Source: Pisaster brevispinus
Taxonomy: Eukaryota > Echinodermata > Asteroidea > Forcipulatida > Asteriidae
Direction of reading: 5' to 3'
DNA: 64,000 nucleotides
Assembly: GCA_023634235.1 (NCBI GenBank)
Contig: JAMKCF010000040.1
Coordinates: 248,001 to 312,000 of the forward strand
Below the pieces are notes generated by a model. It saw nothing but the letters and a program-made list of their open reading frames with translations. It was not told where the DNA came from and made no database searches. Position numbers and translations under genes: made by a program. This document shows positions 1 through 11,144 of the stretch, piece after piece (the stretch's first letter is position 1; each line of letters begins with the position of its first letter).

Positions 1-88
1 TGCTGTAAAAAACCACAAATACAAAATAAGGAGGGTCACATCACCCCCAGGGCAATATCGAATCTGCACAATTTTAGTACCACTGTAA

Positions 89-105
89 AGCCCGTTTCAA
101 GGGCT
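89..105 (+). other. Conserved hairpin AGCCC/GGGCT, present in nearly every monomer
   Basis: AGCCC (89-93) and GGGCT (101-105) are perfect inverted repeats around a 7-nt loop, gtttcaa. The dyad recurs at the equivalent position of A and B monomers along the array. A few copies are altered, for example agccc to aaccc in the A monomer at 1720. It could form a small cruciform or a hairpin in a transcript from either strand. Function is unknown. Confidence 0.7.
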
Positions 106-155
106 CCCTCTCCCGTGAGTTTGGGGTCGCTGACGATTCTGTAGGCGAGGCGAGC

Positions 156-172
156 GGCCTGGATGTTAGGCC
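156..172 (+). other. Conserved hairpin GGCCT/AGGCC next to the monomer core
   Basis: GGCCT (156-160) and AGGCC (168-172) form a perfect 5-bp stem with a 7-nt loop, ggatgtt. It occurs in both monomer types just 5' of the A/B divergent core. In type A the right arm continues as the 8-bp palindrome TAGGCCTA (167-174); type B reads taggccca there, which destroys that palindrome but keeps the stem. Confidence 0.65.
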
Positions 173-190
173 TACCCCTAAGAAAAGTTG

Positions 191-211
191 AAAAAAAAAA
201 AAAAAAAAAAA
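191..211 (+). repeat. Poly-A tract of type A monomers (example)
   Basis: A run of 21 A. Equivalent tracts occur once in each A-core monomer, roughly every 859 bp where the array is regular. Length varies and some are interrupted by one or more C (for example near 1050, 3641, 10074, 21651, 26352, 50428, 57734, 62464). This is the most length-variable part of the repeat and accounts for most of the A-monomer size differences. Read on the minus strand it is a T run, which explains the phenylalanine-rich chance frames. Confidence 0.95.
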
Positions 212-360
212 GACCCAGAAGCAAGGTCGTGCCGGCAGGGGTCATGGCCCAAAATAAAAGTGCGGTGAATTTGGGAATAACTCCCGATCTAGGAGGGCTA
301 GAGGGATGATTTTTTTGCCTGACTCTGCCTTAGGTATCCCTGCATCCGAAAATTAGACTT

Positions 361-377
361 TTACGGCCGTTGCGGGC
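361..377 (+). other. CENP-B-box-like site containing the palindrome ACGGCCGT
   Basis: The 17-mer at 361-377 matches 7 of the 9 essential positions of the CENP-B box (nTTCGnnnnAnnCGGGn). The mismatches are A for the second essential T (363) and T for the essential A (370). Inside it, ACGGCCGT (363-370) is a perfect 8-bp palindrome. The site recurs in almost every monomer; copies near 8966, 10235, 12364 and 23945 read aaggcc and lose the palindrome. With two essential bases wrong, binding by CENP-B is doubtful, so treat this as similarity only. Confidence 0.3.
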
Positions 378-404
378 AGGCTTCACACCGGAAAAGACCA
401 GCAA

Positions 405-428
405 GCGGGGACACTCCGAAAGCCCCGC
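405..428 (+). other. Type A GC hairpin GCGGGG/CCCCGC, broken in type B
   Basis: GCGGGG (405-410) and CCCCGC (423-428) form a perfect 6-bp stem with a 12-nt loop in A monomers. B monomers read cccccc on the right arm, which shortens the stem. This tail is one of the positions separating A from B, and some B copies (9050, 10319, 29601) carry the A form. Confidence 0.6.
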
Positions 429-447
429 AAAACATCAACGTGATTTT

Positions 448-860
448 GCTGTAAAAAGACACAAATACAAAATAAGGAGGGTCACATCACCCCCAGGGCA
501 ATATCGAATCTGCACAATTTTAGTACCACTGTAAAGCCCGTTTCAAGGGCTCCCTCTCCCGTGAGTTTGGGGTCGCTGACGATTCTGTAGGCGAGGCGAG
601 CGGCCTGGATGTTAGGTCCACCCCTTAGAGAAATAGGAAAACAAAAACCAGGGGTAATGGCCCAAAATAAAAGTGCGGTGATTTTGGGAATAAGTCCCGA
701 TCTAGGAGGGCTAGAGAGATGATTTTTTTACCTGACTCTGCCTTAGGTATCCCTGCATCCGAAAATTAGACTTTTACGGCCGTTGCGGGCAGGCTTCACA
801 CCGGAAAAGACCAGCAAGCGGGGACACTCCGAAAGCCCCCCAAAACATCAACTTGATTTT
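448..860 (+). repeat. Type B monomer, first copy
   Basis: First complete B monomer (413 bp). It is collinear with type A except in the core, where ccaccccttagagaaa and an A-rich stretch (about 625-648) replace the poly-A, and the ~20-bp A-only block is missing, so the A-rich stretch runs directly into caggggtaatgg. The tail is cccccc and aacttg, so the GC hairpin of type A is broken. A private change (ggtccacc for ggcccacc) marks this copy. Confidence 0.97.
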
Positions 861-3800
861 GCTGTAAAAAACCACAAATACAAAATAAGGAGGGTCACAT
901 CACCCCCAGGGCAATATCGAATCTGCACAATTTTAGTACCACTGTAAAGCCCGTTTCAAGGGCTCCCTCTCCCGTGAGTTTGGGGTCGCTGACGATTCTG
1001 TAGGCGAGGCGAGCGGCCTGGATGTTAGGCCTACACCTAAGAAAAATTGGAAAAAAAAACAAAAAAAAAAAACCCAGAAGCAAGGTCGTGCCGGCAGGGG
1101 TCATGGCCCAAAATAAAAGTGCGGTGAATTTGGGAATAACTCCCGATCTAGGAGGGCTAGAGGGATGATTTTTTGGCCTGACTCTGCCTTAGGTATCCCT
1201 GCATCCGAAAATTAGACTTTTACGGCCGTTGCGGGCAGGCTTCACACCGGAAAAGACCAGCAAGCGGGGACACTCCGAAAGCCCCGCAAAACATCAACGT
1301 GATTTTGCTGTAAAAAGACACAAATACAAAATAAGGAGGGTCACATCACCCCCAGGGCAATATCGAATCTGCACAATTTTAGTACCACTGTAAAGCCCGT
1401 TTCAAGGGCTCCCTCTCCCGTGAGTTTGGGGTCGCTGACGATTCTGTAGGCGAGGCGAGCGGCCTGGATGTTAGGCCCACCCCTTAGAGAAATAGGAAAA
1501 CAAAAACCAGGGGTAATGGCCCAAAATAAAAGTGCGGTGATTTTGGGAATAAGTCCCGATCTAGGAGGGCTAGAGAGATGATTTTTTTACCTGACTCTAC
1601 CTTAGGTATCCCTGCATCCGAAAATTAGACTTTTACGGCCGTTGCGGGCAGGCTTCACACCGGAAAAGACCAGCAAGCGGGGACACTCCGAAAGCCCCCC
1701 AAAACATCAACTTGATTTTGCTGTAAAAAAACCACAAATACAAAATAAGGAGGGTCACATCACCCCCAGGGCAATATCGAATCTGCACAATTTTAGTACC
1801 ACTGTAAAACCCGTTTCAAGGGCTCCCTCTCCCGTGAGTTTGGGGTCGCTGACGATTCTGTAGGCGAGGCGAGCGGCCTGGATGTTAGGCCTACCCCTAA
1901 GAAAAATTTGAAAAAAAAAAAAAAAAAAAAAAAAAACCCAGAAGCAAGGTCGTGCCGGCAGGGGTCATGGCCCAAAATAAAAGTGCGGTGAATTTGGGAA
2001 TAACTCCCGATCTAGGAGGGCTAGAGGGATGATTTTTTGGCCTGACTCTGCCTTAGGTATCCCTGCATCCGAAAATTAGACTTTTACGGCCGTTGCGGGC
2101 AGGCTTCACACCGGAAAAGACCAGCAAGCGGGGACACTCCGAAAGCCCCGCAAAACATCAACGTGATTTTGCTGTAAAAAGACACAAATACAAAATAAGG
2201 AGGGTCACATCACCCCCAGGGCAATATCGAATCTGCACAATTTTAGTACCACTGTAAAGCCCATTTCAAGGGCTCCCTCTCCCGTGAGTTTGGGGTTGCT
2301 GACGATTCTGTAGGCGAGGCGAGCGGCCTGGATGTTAGGCCCACCCCTTAGAGAAATAGGAAAACAAAAACCAGGGGTAATGGCCCAAAATAAAAGTGCG
2401 GTGATTTTGGGAATAAGTCCCGATCTAGGAGGGCTAGAGAGATGATTTTTTTACCTGACTCTGCCTTAGGTATCCCTGCATCCGAAAATTAGACTTTTAC
2501 GGCCGTTGCGGGCAGGCTTCACACCGGAAAAGACCAGCAAGTGGGGACACTCCGAAAGCCCCCCAAAACATCAACTTGATTTTGCTGTAAAAAACCACAA
2601 ATACAAAATAAGGAGGGTCACATCACCCCCAGGGCAATATCGAATCTGCACAATTTTAGTACCACTGTAAAGCCCGTTTCAAGGGCTCCCTCTCCCGTGA
2701 GTTTGGGGTCGCTGACGATTCTGTAGGCGAGGCGAGCGGCCTGGATGTTAGGCCTACCCCTAAGAAAAATTGAAAAAAAAAAAAAAAAAAAAAAACCCAG
2801 AAGCAAGGTCGTGCCGGCAGGGGTCATGGCCCAAAATAAAAGTGCGGTGAATTTGGGAATAACTCCCGATCTAGGAGGGCTAGAGGGATGATTTTTTGGC
2901 ATGACTCTGCCTTAGGTATCCCTGCATCCGAAAATTAGACTTTTACGGCCGTTGCGGGCAGGCTTCACACCGGAAAAGACCAGCAAGCGGGGACACTCCG
3001 AAAGCCCCGCAAAACATCAACGTGATTTTGCTGTAAAAAGACACAAATACAAAATAAGGAGGGTCACATCACCCCCAGGGCAATATCGAATCTGCACAAT
3101 TTTAGTACCACTGTAAAGCCCATTTCAAGGGCTCCCTCTCCCGTGAGTTTGGGGTTGCTGACGATTCTGTAGGCGAGGCGAGCGGCCTGGATGTTAGGCC
3201 CACCCCTTAGAGAAATAGGAAAACAAAAACCAGGGGTAATGGCCCAAAATAAAAGTGCGGTGATTTTGGGAATAAGTCCCGATCTAGGAGGGCTAGAGAG
3301 ATGATTTTTTTACCTGACTCTGCCTTAGGTATCCCTGCATCCGAAAATTAGACTTTTACGGCCGTTGCGGGCAGGCTTCACACCGGAAAAGACCAACAAG
3401 TGGGGACACTCCGAAAGCCCCCCAAAACATCAACTTGATTTTGCTGTAAAAAACCACAAATACAAAATAAGGAGGGTCACATCACCCCCAGGGCAATATC
3501 GAATCTGCACAATTTTAGTACCACTGTAAAGCCCGTTTCAAGGGCTCCCTCTCCCGTGAGTTTGGGGTCGCTGACGATTCTGTAGGCGAGGCGAGCGGCC
3601 TGGATGTTAGGCCTACCCCTAAGAAAAATTGAAAAAAAAAACAAAAAAAAAAAACCCAGAAGCAAGGTCGTGCCGGCAGGGGTCATGGCCCAAAATAAAA
3701 GTGCGGTGAATTTGGGAATAACTCCCGATCTAGGAGGGCTAGAGGGATGATTTTTTGGCCTGACTCTGCCTTAGGTATCCCTGCATCCGAAAATTAGACT

Positions 3801-6800
3801 TTTACGGCCGTTGCGGGCAGGCTTCACACCGGAAAAGACCAGCAAGCGGGGACACTCCGAAAGCCCCGCAAAACATCAACGTGATTTTGCTGTAAAAAGA
3901 CACAAATACAAAATAAGGAGGGTCACATCACCCCCAGGGCAATATCGAATCTGCACAATTTTAGTACCACTGTAAAGCCCGTTTCAAGGGCTCCCTCTCC
4001 CGTGAGTTTGGGGTCGCTGACGATTCTGTAGGCGAGGCGAGCGGCCTGGATGTTAGGCCCACCCCTTAGAGAAATAGGAAAACAAAAACCAGGGGTAATG
4101 GCCCAAAATAAAAGTGCGGTGATTTTGGGAATAACTCCCGATCTAGGAGGGCTAGAGGGATGATTTTTTGGCCTGACTCTGCCTTAGGTATCCCTGCATC
4201 CGAAAATTAGACTTTCACGGCCGTTGCGGGCAGGCTTCACACCGGAAAAGACCAGCAAGCGGGGACACTCCGAAAGCCCCCCAAAACATCAACTTGATTT
4301 TGTTGTAAAAAACCACAAATACAAAATAAGGAGGGTCACATCACCCCCAGGGCAATATCGAATCTGCACAATTTTAGTACCACTGTAAAGCCCGTTTCAA
4401 GGGCTCCCTCTCCCGTGAGTTTGGGGTCGCTGACGATTCTGTAGGCGAGGCGAGCGGCCTGGATGTTAGGCCTACCCCTAAGAAAAATTGAAAAAAAAAA
4501 CAAAAAAAAAAAAACCCAGAAGCAAGGTCGTGCCGGCAGGGGTCATGGCCCAAAATAAAAGTGCGGTGAATTTGGGAATAACTCCCGATCTAGGAGGGCT
4601 AGAGGGATGATTTTTTGGCCTGACTCTGCCTTAGGTATCCCTGCATCCGAAAATTAGACTTTTACGGCCGTTGCGGGCAGGCTTCACACCGGAAAAGACC
4701 AGCAAGCGGGGACACTCCGAAAGCCCCGCAAAACATCAACGTGATTTTGCTGTAAAAAGACACAAATACAAAATAAGGAGGGTCACATCACCCCCAGGGC
4801 AATATCGAATCTGCACAATTTTAGTACCACTGTAAAGCCCGTTTCAAGGGCTCCCTCTCCCGTGAGTTTGGGGTCGCTGACGATTCTGTAGGCGAGGCGA
4901 GCGGCCTGGATGTTAGGCCCACCCCTTAGAGAAATAGGAAAACAAAAACCAGGGGTAATGGCCCAAAATAAAAGTGCGGTGATTTTGGGAATAACTCCCG
5001 ATCTAGGAGGGCTAGAGGGATGATTTTTTGGCCTGACTCTGCCTTAGGTATCCCTGCATCCGAAAATTAGACTTTTACGGCCGTTGCGGGCAGGCTTCAC
5101 ACCGGAAAAGACCAGCAAGCGGGGACACTCCGAAAGCCCCCCAAAACATCAACTTGATTTTGCTGTAAAAAACCACAAATACAAAATAAGGAGGGTCACA
5201 TCACCCCCAGGGCAATATCGAATCTGCACAATTTTAGTACCACTGTAAAGCCCGTTTCAAGGGCTCCCTCTCCCGTGAGTTTGGGGTCGCTGACGATTCT
5301 GTAGGCGAGGCGAGCGGCCTGGATGTTAGGCCTACCCCTGAGAAAAATTGAAAAAAAAAAAAAAAAAAAAAAACCCAGAAGCAAGGTCGTGCCGGCAGGG
5401 GTCATGGCCCAAAATAAAAGTGCGGTGAATTTGGGAATAACTCCCGATCTAGGAGGGCTAGAGGGATGATTTTTTGGCCTGACTCTGCCTTAGGTATCCC
5501 TGCATCCGAAAATTAGACTTTTACGGCCGTTGCGGGCAGGCTTCACACCGGAAAAGACCAGCAAGCGGGGACACTCCGAAAGCCCCGCAAAACATCAACG
5601 TGATTTTGCTGTAAAAAGACACAAATACAAAATAAGGAGGGTCACATCACCCCCAGGGCAATATCAAATCTGCACAATTTTAGTACCACTGTAAAGCCCG
5701 TTTCAAGGGCTCCCTCTCCCGTGAGTTTGGGGTCGCTGACGATTCTGTAGGCGAGGCGAGCGGCCTGGATGTTAGGCCCACCCCTTAGAGAAATAGGAAA
5801 ACAAAAACCAGGGGTAATGGCCCAAAATAAAAGTGCGGTGATTTTGGGAATAAGTCCCGATCTAGGAGGGCTAGAGAGATGATTTTTTTACCTGACTCTG
5901 CCTTAGGTATCCCTGCATCCGAAAATTAGACTTTTACGGCCGTTGCGGGCAGGCTTCACACCGGAAAAGACCAGCAAGCGGGGACACTCCGAAAGCCCCC
6001 CAAAACATCAACTTGATTTTGCTGTAAAAAACCACAAATACAAAATAAGGAGGGTCACATCACCCCCAGGGCAATATCGAATCTGCACAATTTTAGTACC
6101 ACTGTAAAGCCCGTTTCAAGGGCTCCCTCTCCCGTGAGTTTGGGGTCGCTGACGATTCTGTAGGCGAGGCGAGCGGCCTGGATGTTAGGCCTACCTCTAA
6201 GAAAAATTGAAAAAAAAAGAAAAAAAAAAAAAAAAAAACAGAAGCAAGGTCGTGCCGGCAGGGGTCATGGCCCAAAATAAAAGTGCGGTGAATTTGGGAA
6301 TAACTCCCGATCTAGGAGGGCTAGATAGATGATTTTTTGGCCTGACTCTGCCTTAGGTATCCCTGCATCCGAAAATTAGACTTTTACGGCCGTTGCGGGC
6401 AGGCTTCACACCGGAAAAGACCAGCAAGCGGGGACACTCCGAAAGCCCCGCAAAACATCAACGTGATTTTGCTGTAAAAAGACACAAATACAAAATAAGG
6501 AGGGTCACATCACCCCCAGGGCAATATCGAATCTGCACAATTTTAGTACCACTGTAAAGCCCGTTTCAAGGGCTCCCTCTCCCGTGAGTTTGGGGTCGCT
6601 GACGATTCTGTAGGCGAGGCGAGCGGCCTGGATGTTAGGCCCACCCCTTAGAGAAATAGGAAAACAAAAACCAGGGGTAATGGCCCAAAATAAAAGTGCG
6701 GTGATTTTGGGAATAAGTCCCGATCTAGGAGGGCTAGAGAGATGATTTTTTTACCTGACTCTGCCTTAGGTATCCCTGCATCCGAAAATTAGACTTTTAC

Positions 6801-8605
6801 GGCCGTTGCGGGCAAGCTTCACACCGGAAAAGACCAGCAAGCGGGGACACTCCGAAAGCCCCCCAAAACATCAACTTGATTTTGCTGTAAAAAACCACAA
6901 ATACAAAATAAGGAGGGTCACATCACCCCCGGGGCAATATCGAATCTGCACAATTTTAGTACCACTGTAAAGCCCGTTTCAAGGGCTCCCTCTCCCGTGA
7001 GTTTGGGGTCGCTGACGATTCTGTAGGCGAGGCGAGCGGCCTGGATGTTAGGCCTACCCCTAAGAAAAATTGAAAAAAAAAAAACAAAAACAAAAAAACC
7101 CAGAAACAAGGTCGTGCCGGCAGGGGTCATGGCCCAAAATAAAAGTGCGGTGAATTTGGGAATAACTCCTGATCTAGGAGGGCTAGAGGGATGATTTTTT
7201 GGCCTGACTCTGCCTTAGGTATCCCTGCATCCGAAAATTAGACTTTTACGGCCGTTGCGGGCAGGCTTCACACCGGAAAAGACCAGCAAGCGGGGACACT
7301 CCGAAAGCCCCGCAAAACATCAACGTGATTTTGCTGTAAAAAGACACAAATACAAAATAAGGAAGGTCACATCACCCCCAGGGCAATATCGAATCTGCAC
7401 AATTTTAGTACCACTGTAAAGCCCGTTTCAAGGGCTCCCTCTCCCGTGAGTTTGGGGTCGCTGACGATTCTGTAGGCGAGGCGAGCGGCCTGGATGTTAG
7501 GCCCACCCCTTAGAGAAATAGGAAAACAAAAACCAGGGGTAATGGCCCAAAATAAAAGTGCGGTGATTTTGGGAATAAGTCCCGATCTAGGAGGGCTAGA
7601 GAGATGATTTTTTTACCTGACTCTGCCTTAGGTATCCCTGCATCCGAAAATTAGACTTTTACGGCCGTTGCGGGCAGGCTTCACACCGGAAAAGACCAGC
7701 AAGCGGGGACACTCCGAAAGCCCCCCAAAACATCAACTTGATTTTGCTGTAAAAAACCACAAATACAAAATAAGGAGGGTCACATCACCCCCAGGGCAAT
7801 ATCGAATCTGCACAATTTTAGTACCACTGTAAAGCCCGTTTCAAGGGCTCCCTCTCCCGTGAGTTTGGGGTCGCTGACGATTCTGTAGGCGAGGCGAGCG
7901 GCCTGGATGTTAGGCCTACCCCTAAGAAAAATTGAAAAAAAAAAAAAAAAAAAAAAAACCCAGAAGCAAGGTCGTGCCGGCAGGGGTCATGGCCCAAAAT
8001 AAAAGTGCGGTGAATTTGGGAATAACTCCCGATCTAGGAGGGCTAGAGGGATGATTTTTTGGCCTGACTCTGCCTTAGGTATCCCTGCATCCGAAAATTA
8101 GACTTTTACGGCCGTTGCGGGCAGGCTTCACACCGGAAAAGACCAGCAAGCGGGGACACTCCGAAAGCCCCGCAAAACATCAACGTGATTTTGCTGTAAA
8201 AAGACACAAATACAAAATAAGGAGGGTCACATCACCCCCAGGGCAATATCGAATCTGCACAATTTTAGTACCACTGTAAAGCCCGTTTCAAGGGCTCCCT
8301 CTCCCGTGAGTTTGGGGTCGCTGACGATTCTGTAGGCGAGGCGAGCGGCCTGGATGTTAGGCCCACCCCTTAGAGAAATAGGAAAACAAAAACCAGGGGT
8401 AATGGCCCAAAATAAAAGTGCGGTGATTTTGGGAATAAGTCCCGATCTAGGAGGGCTAGAGAGATGATTTTTTTACCTGACTCTGCCTTAGGTATCCCTG
8501 CATCCGAAAATTAGACTTTTACGGCCGTTGCGGGCAGGCTTCACACCGGAAAAGACCAGCAAGCGGGGACACTCCGAAAGCCCCCCAAAACATCAACTTG
8601 ATTTT

Positions 8606-11144
8606 GCTGTAAAAAACCACAAATACAAAATAAGGAGGGTCACATCACCCCCAGGGCAATATCGAATCTGCACAATTTTAGTACCACTGTAAAGCCCGTT
8701 TCAAGGGCTCCCTCTCCCGTGAGTTTGGGGTCGCTGACGATTCTGTAGGCGAGGCGAGCGGCCTGGATGTTAGGCCTACCCCTAAGAAAAATTGAAAAAA
8801 AAAAAAAAAAAAAAACCCAGAAGCAAGGTCGTGCCGGCAGGGGTCATGGCCCAAAATAAAAGTGCGGTGAATTTGGGAATAACTCCCGATCTAGGAGGGC
8901 TAGAGGGATGATTTTTTGGCCTGACTCTGCCTTAGGTATCCCTGCATCCGAAAATTAGACTTTTAAGGCCGTTGCGGGCAGGCTTCACACCGGAAAAGAC
9001 CAGCAAGCGGGGACACTCCGAAAGCCCCGCAAAACATCAACGTGATTTTGCTGTAAAAAGACACAAATACAAAATAAGGAGGGTCACATCACCCCCAGGG
9101 CAATATCGAATCTGCACAATTTTAGTACCACTGTAAAGCCCGTTTCAAGGGCTCCCTCTCCCGTGAGTTTGGGGTCGCTGACGAGTCTGTAGGCGAGGCG
9201 AGAGGCCTGGATGTTAGGCCCACCCCTTAGAGAAATAGGAAAACAAAAACCAGGGGTAATGGCCCAAAATAAAAGTGCGGTGATTTTGGGAATAAGTCCC
9301 GATCTAGGAGGGCTAGAGAGATGATTTTTTTACCTGACTCTGCCTTAGGTATCCCTGCATCCGAAAATTAGACTTTTACGGCCGTTGCGGGCAGGCTTCA
9401 CACCGGAAAAGACCAGCAAGCGGGGACACTCCGAAAGCCCCGCAAAACATCAACGTGATTTTGCTGTAAAAAGACACAAATACAAAATAAGGAGGGTCAC
9501 ATCACCCCCAGGGCAATATCAAATCTGCACAATTTTAGTACCACTGTAAAGCCCGTTTCAAGGGCTCCCTCTCCCGTGAGTTTGGGGTCGCTGACGATTC
9601 TGTAGGCGAGGCGAGCGGCCTGGATGTTAGGCCCACCCCTTAGAGAAATAGGAAAACAAAAACCAGGGGTAATGGCCCAAAATAAAAGTGCGGTGATTTT
9701 GGGAATTAGTCCCGATCTAGGAGGGCTAGAGAGATGATTTTTTTACCTGACTCTGCCTTAGGTATCCCTGCATCCGAAAATTAGACTTTTACGGCCGTTG
9801 CGGGCAGGCTTCACACCGGAAAAGACCAGCAAGCGGGGACACTCCGAAAGCCCCCCAAAACATCAACTTGATTTTGCTGTAAAAAACCACAAATACAAAA
9901 TAAGGAGGGTCACATCACCCCCAGGGCAATATCGAATCTGCACAATTTTAGTACCACTGTAAAGCCCGTTTCAAGGGCTCCCTCTCCCGTGAGTTTGGGG
10001 TCGCTGACGATTCTGTAGGCGAGGCGAGCGGCCTGGATGTTAGGCCTACCCCTAAGAAAAATTGAAAAAAAAACAAAAAAAAAACCCAGAAGCAAGGTCG
10101 TGCCGGCAGGGGTCATGGCCCAAAATAAAAGTGCGGTGAATTTGGGAATAACTCCCGATCTAGGAGGGCTAGAGGGATGATTTTTTGGCCTGACTCTGCC
10201 TTAGGTATCCCTGCATCCGAAAATTAGACTTTTAAGGCCGTTGCGGGCAGGCTTCACACCGGAAAAGACCAGCAAGCGGGGACACTCCGAAAGCCCCGCA
10301 AAACATCAACGTGATTTTGCTGTAAAAAGACACAAATACAAAATAAGGAGGGTCACATCACCCCCAGGGCAATATCGAATCTGCACAATTTTAGTACCAC
10401 TGTAAAGCCCGTTTCAAGGGCTCCCTCTCCCGTGAGTTTGGGGTCGCTGACGAGTCTGTAGGCGAGGCGAGCGGCCTGGATGTTAGGCCCACCCCTTAGA
10501 GAAATAGGAAAACAAAAACCAGGGGTAATGGCCCAAAATAAAAGTGCGGTGATTTTGGGAATAAGTCCCGATCTAGGAGGGCTAGAGAGATGATTTTTTT
10601 ACCTGACTCTGCCTTAGGTATCCCTGCATCCGAAAATTAGACTTTTACGGCCGTTGCGGGCAGGCTTCACACCGGAAAAGACCAGCAAGCGGGGACACTC
10701 CGAAAGCCCCGCAAAACATCAACGTGATTTTGCTGTAAAAAGACACAAATACAAAATAAGGAGGGTCACATCACCCCCAGGGCAATATCAAATCTGCACA
10801 ATTTTAGTACCACTGTAAAGCCCGTTTCAAGGGCTCCCTCTCCCGTGAGTTTGGGGTCGCTGACGATTCTGTAGGCGAGGCGAGCGGCCTGGATGTTAGG
10901 CCCACCCCTTAGAGAAATAGGAAAACAAAAACCAGGGGTAATGGCCCAAAATAAAAGTGCGGTGATTTTGGGAATTAGTCCCGATCTAGGAGGGCTAGAG
11001 AGATGATTTTTTTACCTGACTCTGCCTTAGGTATCCCTGCATCCGAAAATTAGACTTTTACGGCCGTTGCGGGCAGGCTTCACACCGGAAAAGACCAGCA
11101 AGCGGGGACACTCCGAAAGCCCCCCAAAACATCAACTTGATTTT
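8606..11144 (+). repeat. Two ABB trimers (1,269-bp tandem duplication)
   Basis: Order A 8606, B 9050, B 9463, A 9876, B 10319, B 10732. The first B of each trimer ends with the A-type tail (ccccgc, aacgtg) and so leads into another B. Private variants repeat at an offset of 1,269 bp: ttaaggcc (8966 and 10235), acgagtctg (9185 and 10454), atatcaaatc (9521 and 10790) and gaattagtc (9707 and 10976). The second trimer is therefore a recent copy of the first, or the reverse. Confidence 0.92.

Larger units (their letters stand above)
2..447 (+). repeat. Type A monomer, first copy
   Basis: First complete A monomer (446 bp). In order it holds: the gctgtaaaaaaccac head; an AGCCC/GGGCT hairpin (89-105); the gaggcgagcggcc stretch; a GGCCT/AGGCC hairpin (156-172); the poly-A tract (191-211); the A-only block ending gtgccgg; gtcatggccc; the cccgatctagg stretch; the ACGGCCGT palindrome (363-370); and the GC hairpin (405-428). 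It differs slightly from the A consensus around the poly-A tract (gttg before it, ag before accc after it) and in a longer T run near 310. Confidence 0.97.
2..8605 (+). repeat. Regular block: 10 A-B dimers
   Basis: A monomers start at 2, 861, 1720, 2584, 3443, 4302, 5162, 6021, 6884 and 7746. B monomers start at 448, 1307, 2171, 3030, 3889, 4749, 5608, 6471, 7333 and 8193. B copies at 2171 and 3030 share three private changes spaced 859 bp apart. B copies at 3889 and 4749 carry an A-type middle part (aactccc, gaggga, ttggcctg) inside a B frame, a conversion tract copied with the dimer. The A copy at 4302 starts gttgtaaa. Confidence 0.93.

Noticed and set aside
60..80. Minus-strand Pol III box-B-like sequence (gattcgatatt)
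   Set aside because: Matches only part of the box B consensus and no convincing box A sits at the right distance.
161..175. ttaggc, identical to the nematode telomere unit
   Set aside because: Occurs once per monomer, not in tandem; chance hexamer.
181..215. Poly-A as the tail of an inserted retroposon (SINE-like)
   Set aside because: No target-site duplication or element boundary is visible, and B monomers have a homologous A-rich core, so an ancestral A-rich stretch is simpler.
36..245. Minus-strand ORFs of about 70 codons in A monomers (first example; repeated through to 63553-63768)
   Set aside because: They span a poly-T run, change frame with tract length, are absent from B monomers, and their sequence conservation is simply that of the satellite. 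No domain, splice or promoter evidence.
245..262. AATAAA / TATA-like motif in cccaaaataaaagtg
   Set aside because: Present in every monomer and A-rich by composition. No initiator, ORF or other context supports a promoter or polyadenylation site.
1..447. Shorter internal subrepeats within the monomer (ggagggtca versus ggagggcta)
   Set aside because: Similarity is only a few bases and does not extend; no periodicity below ~430 bp is apparent by eye.
1642..1863. Plus-strand ORF of 73 codons, also at 28249-28470 and 29523-29744
   Set aside because: Open only in copies with one extra A in the head (gctgtaaaaaaacc), which shifts frame past a stop. A chance effect of a 1-bp indel.
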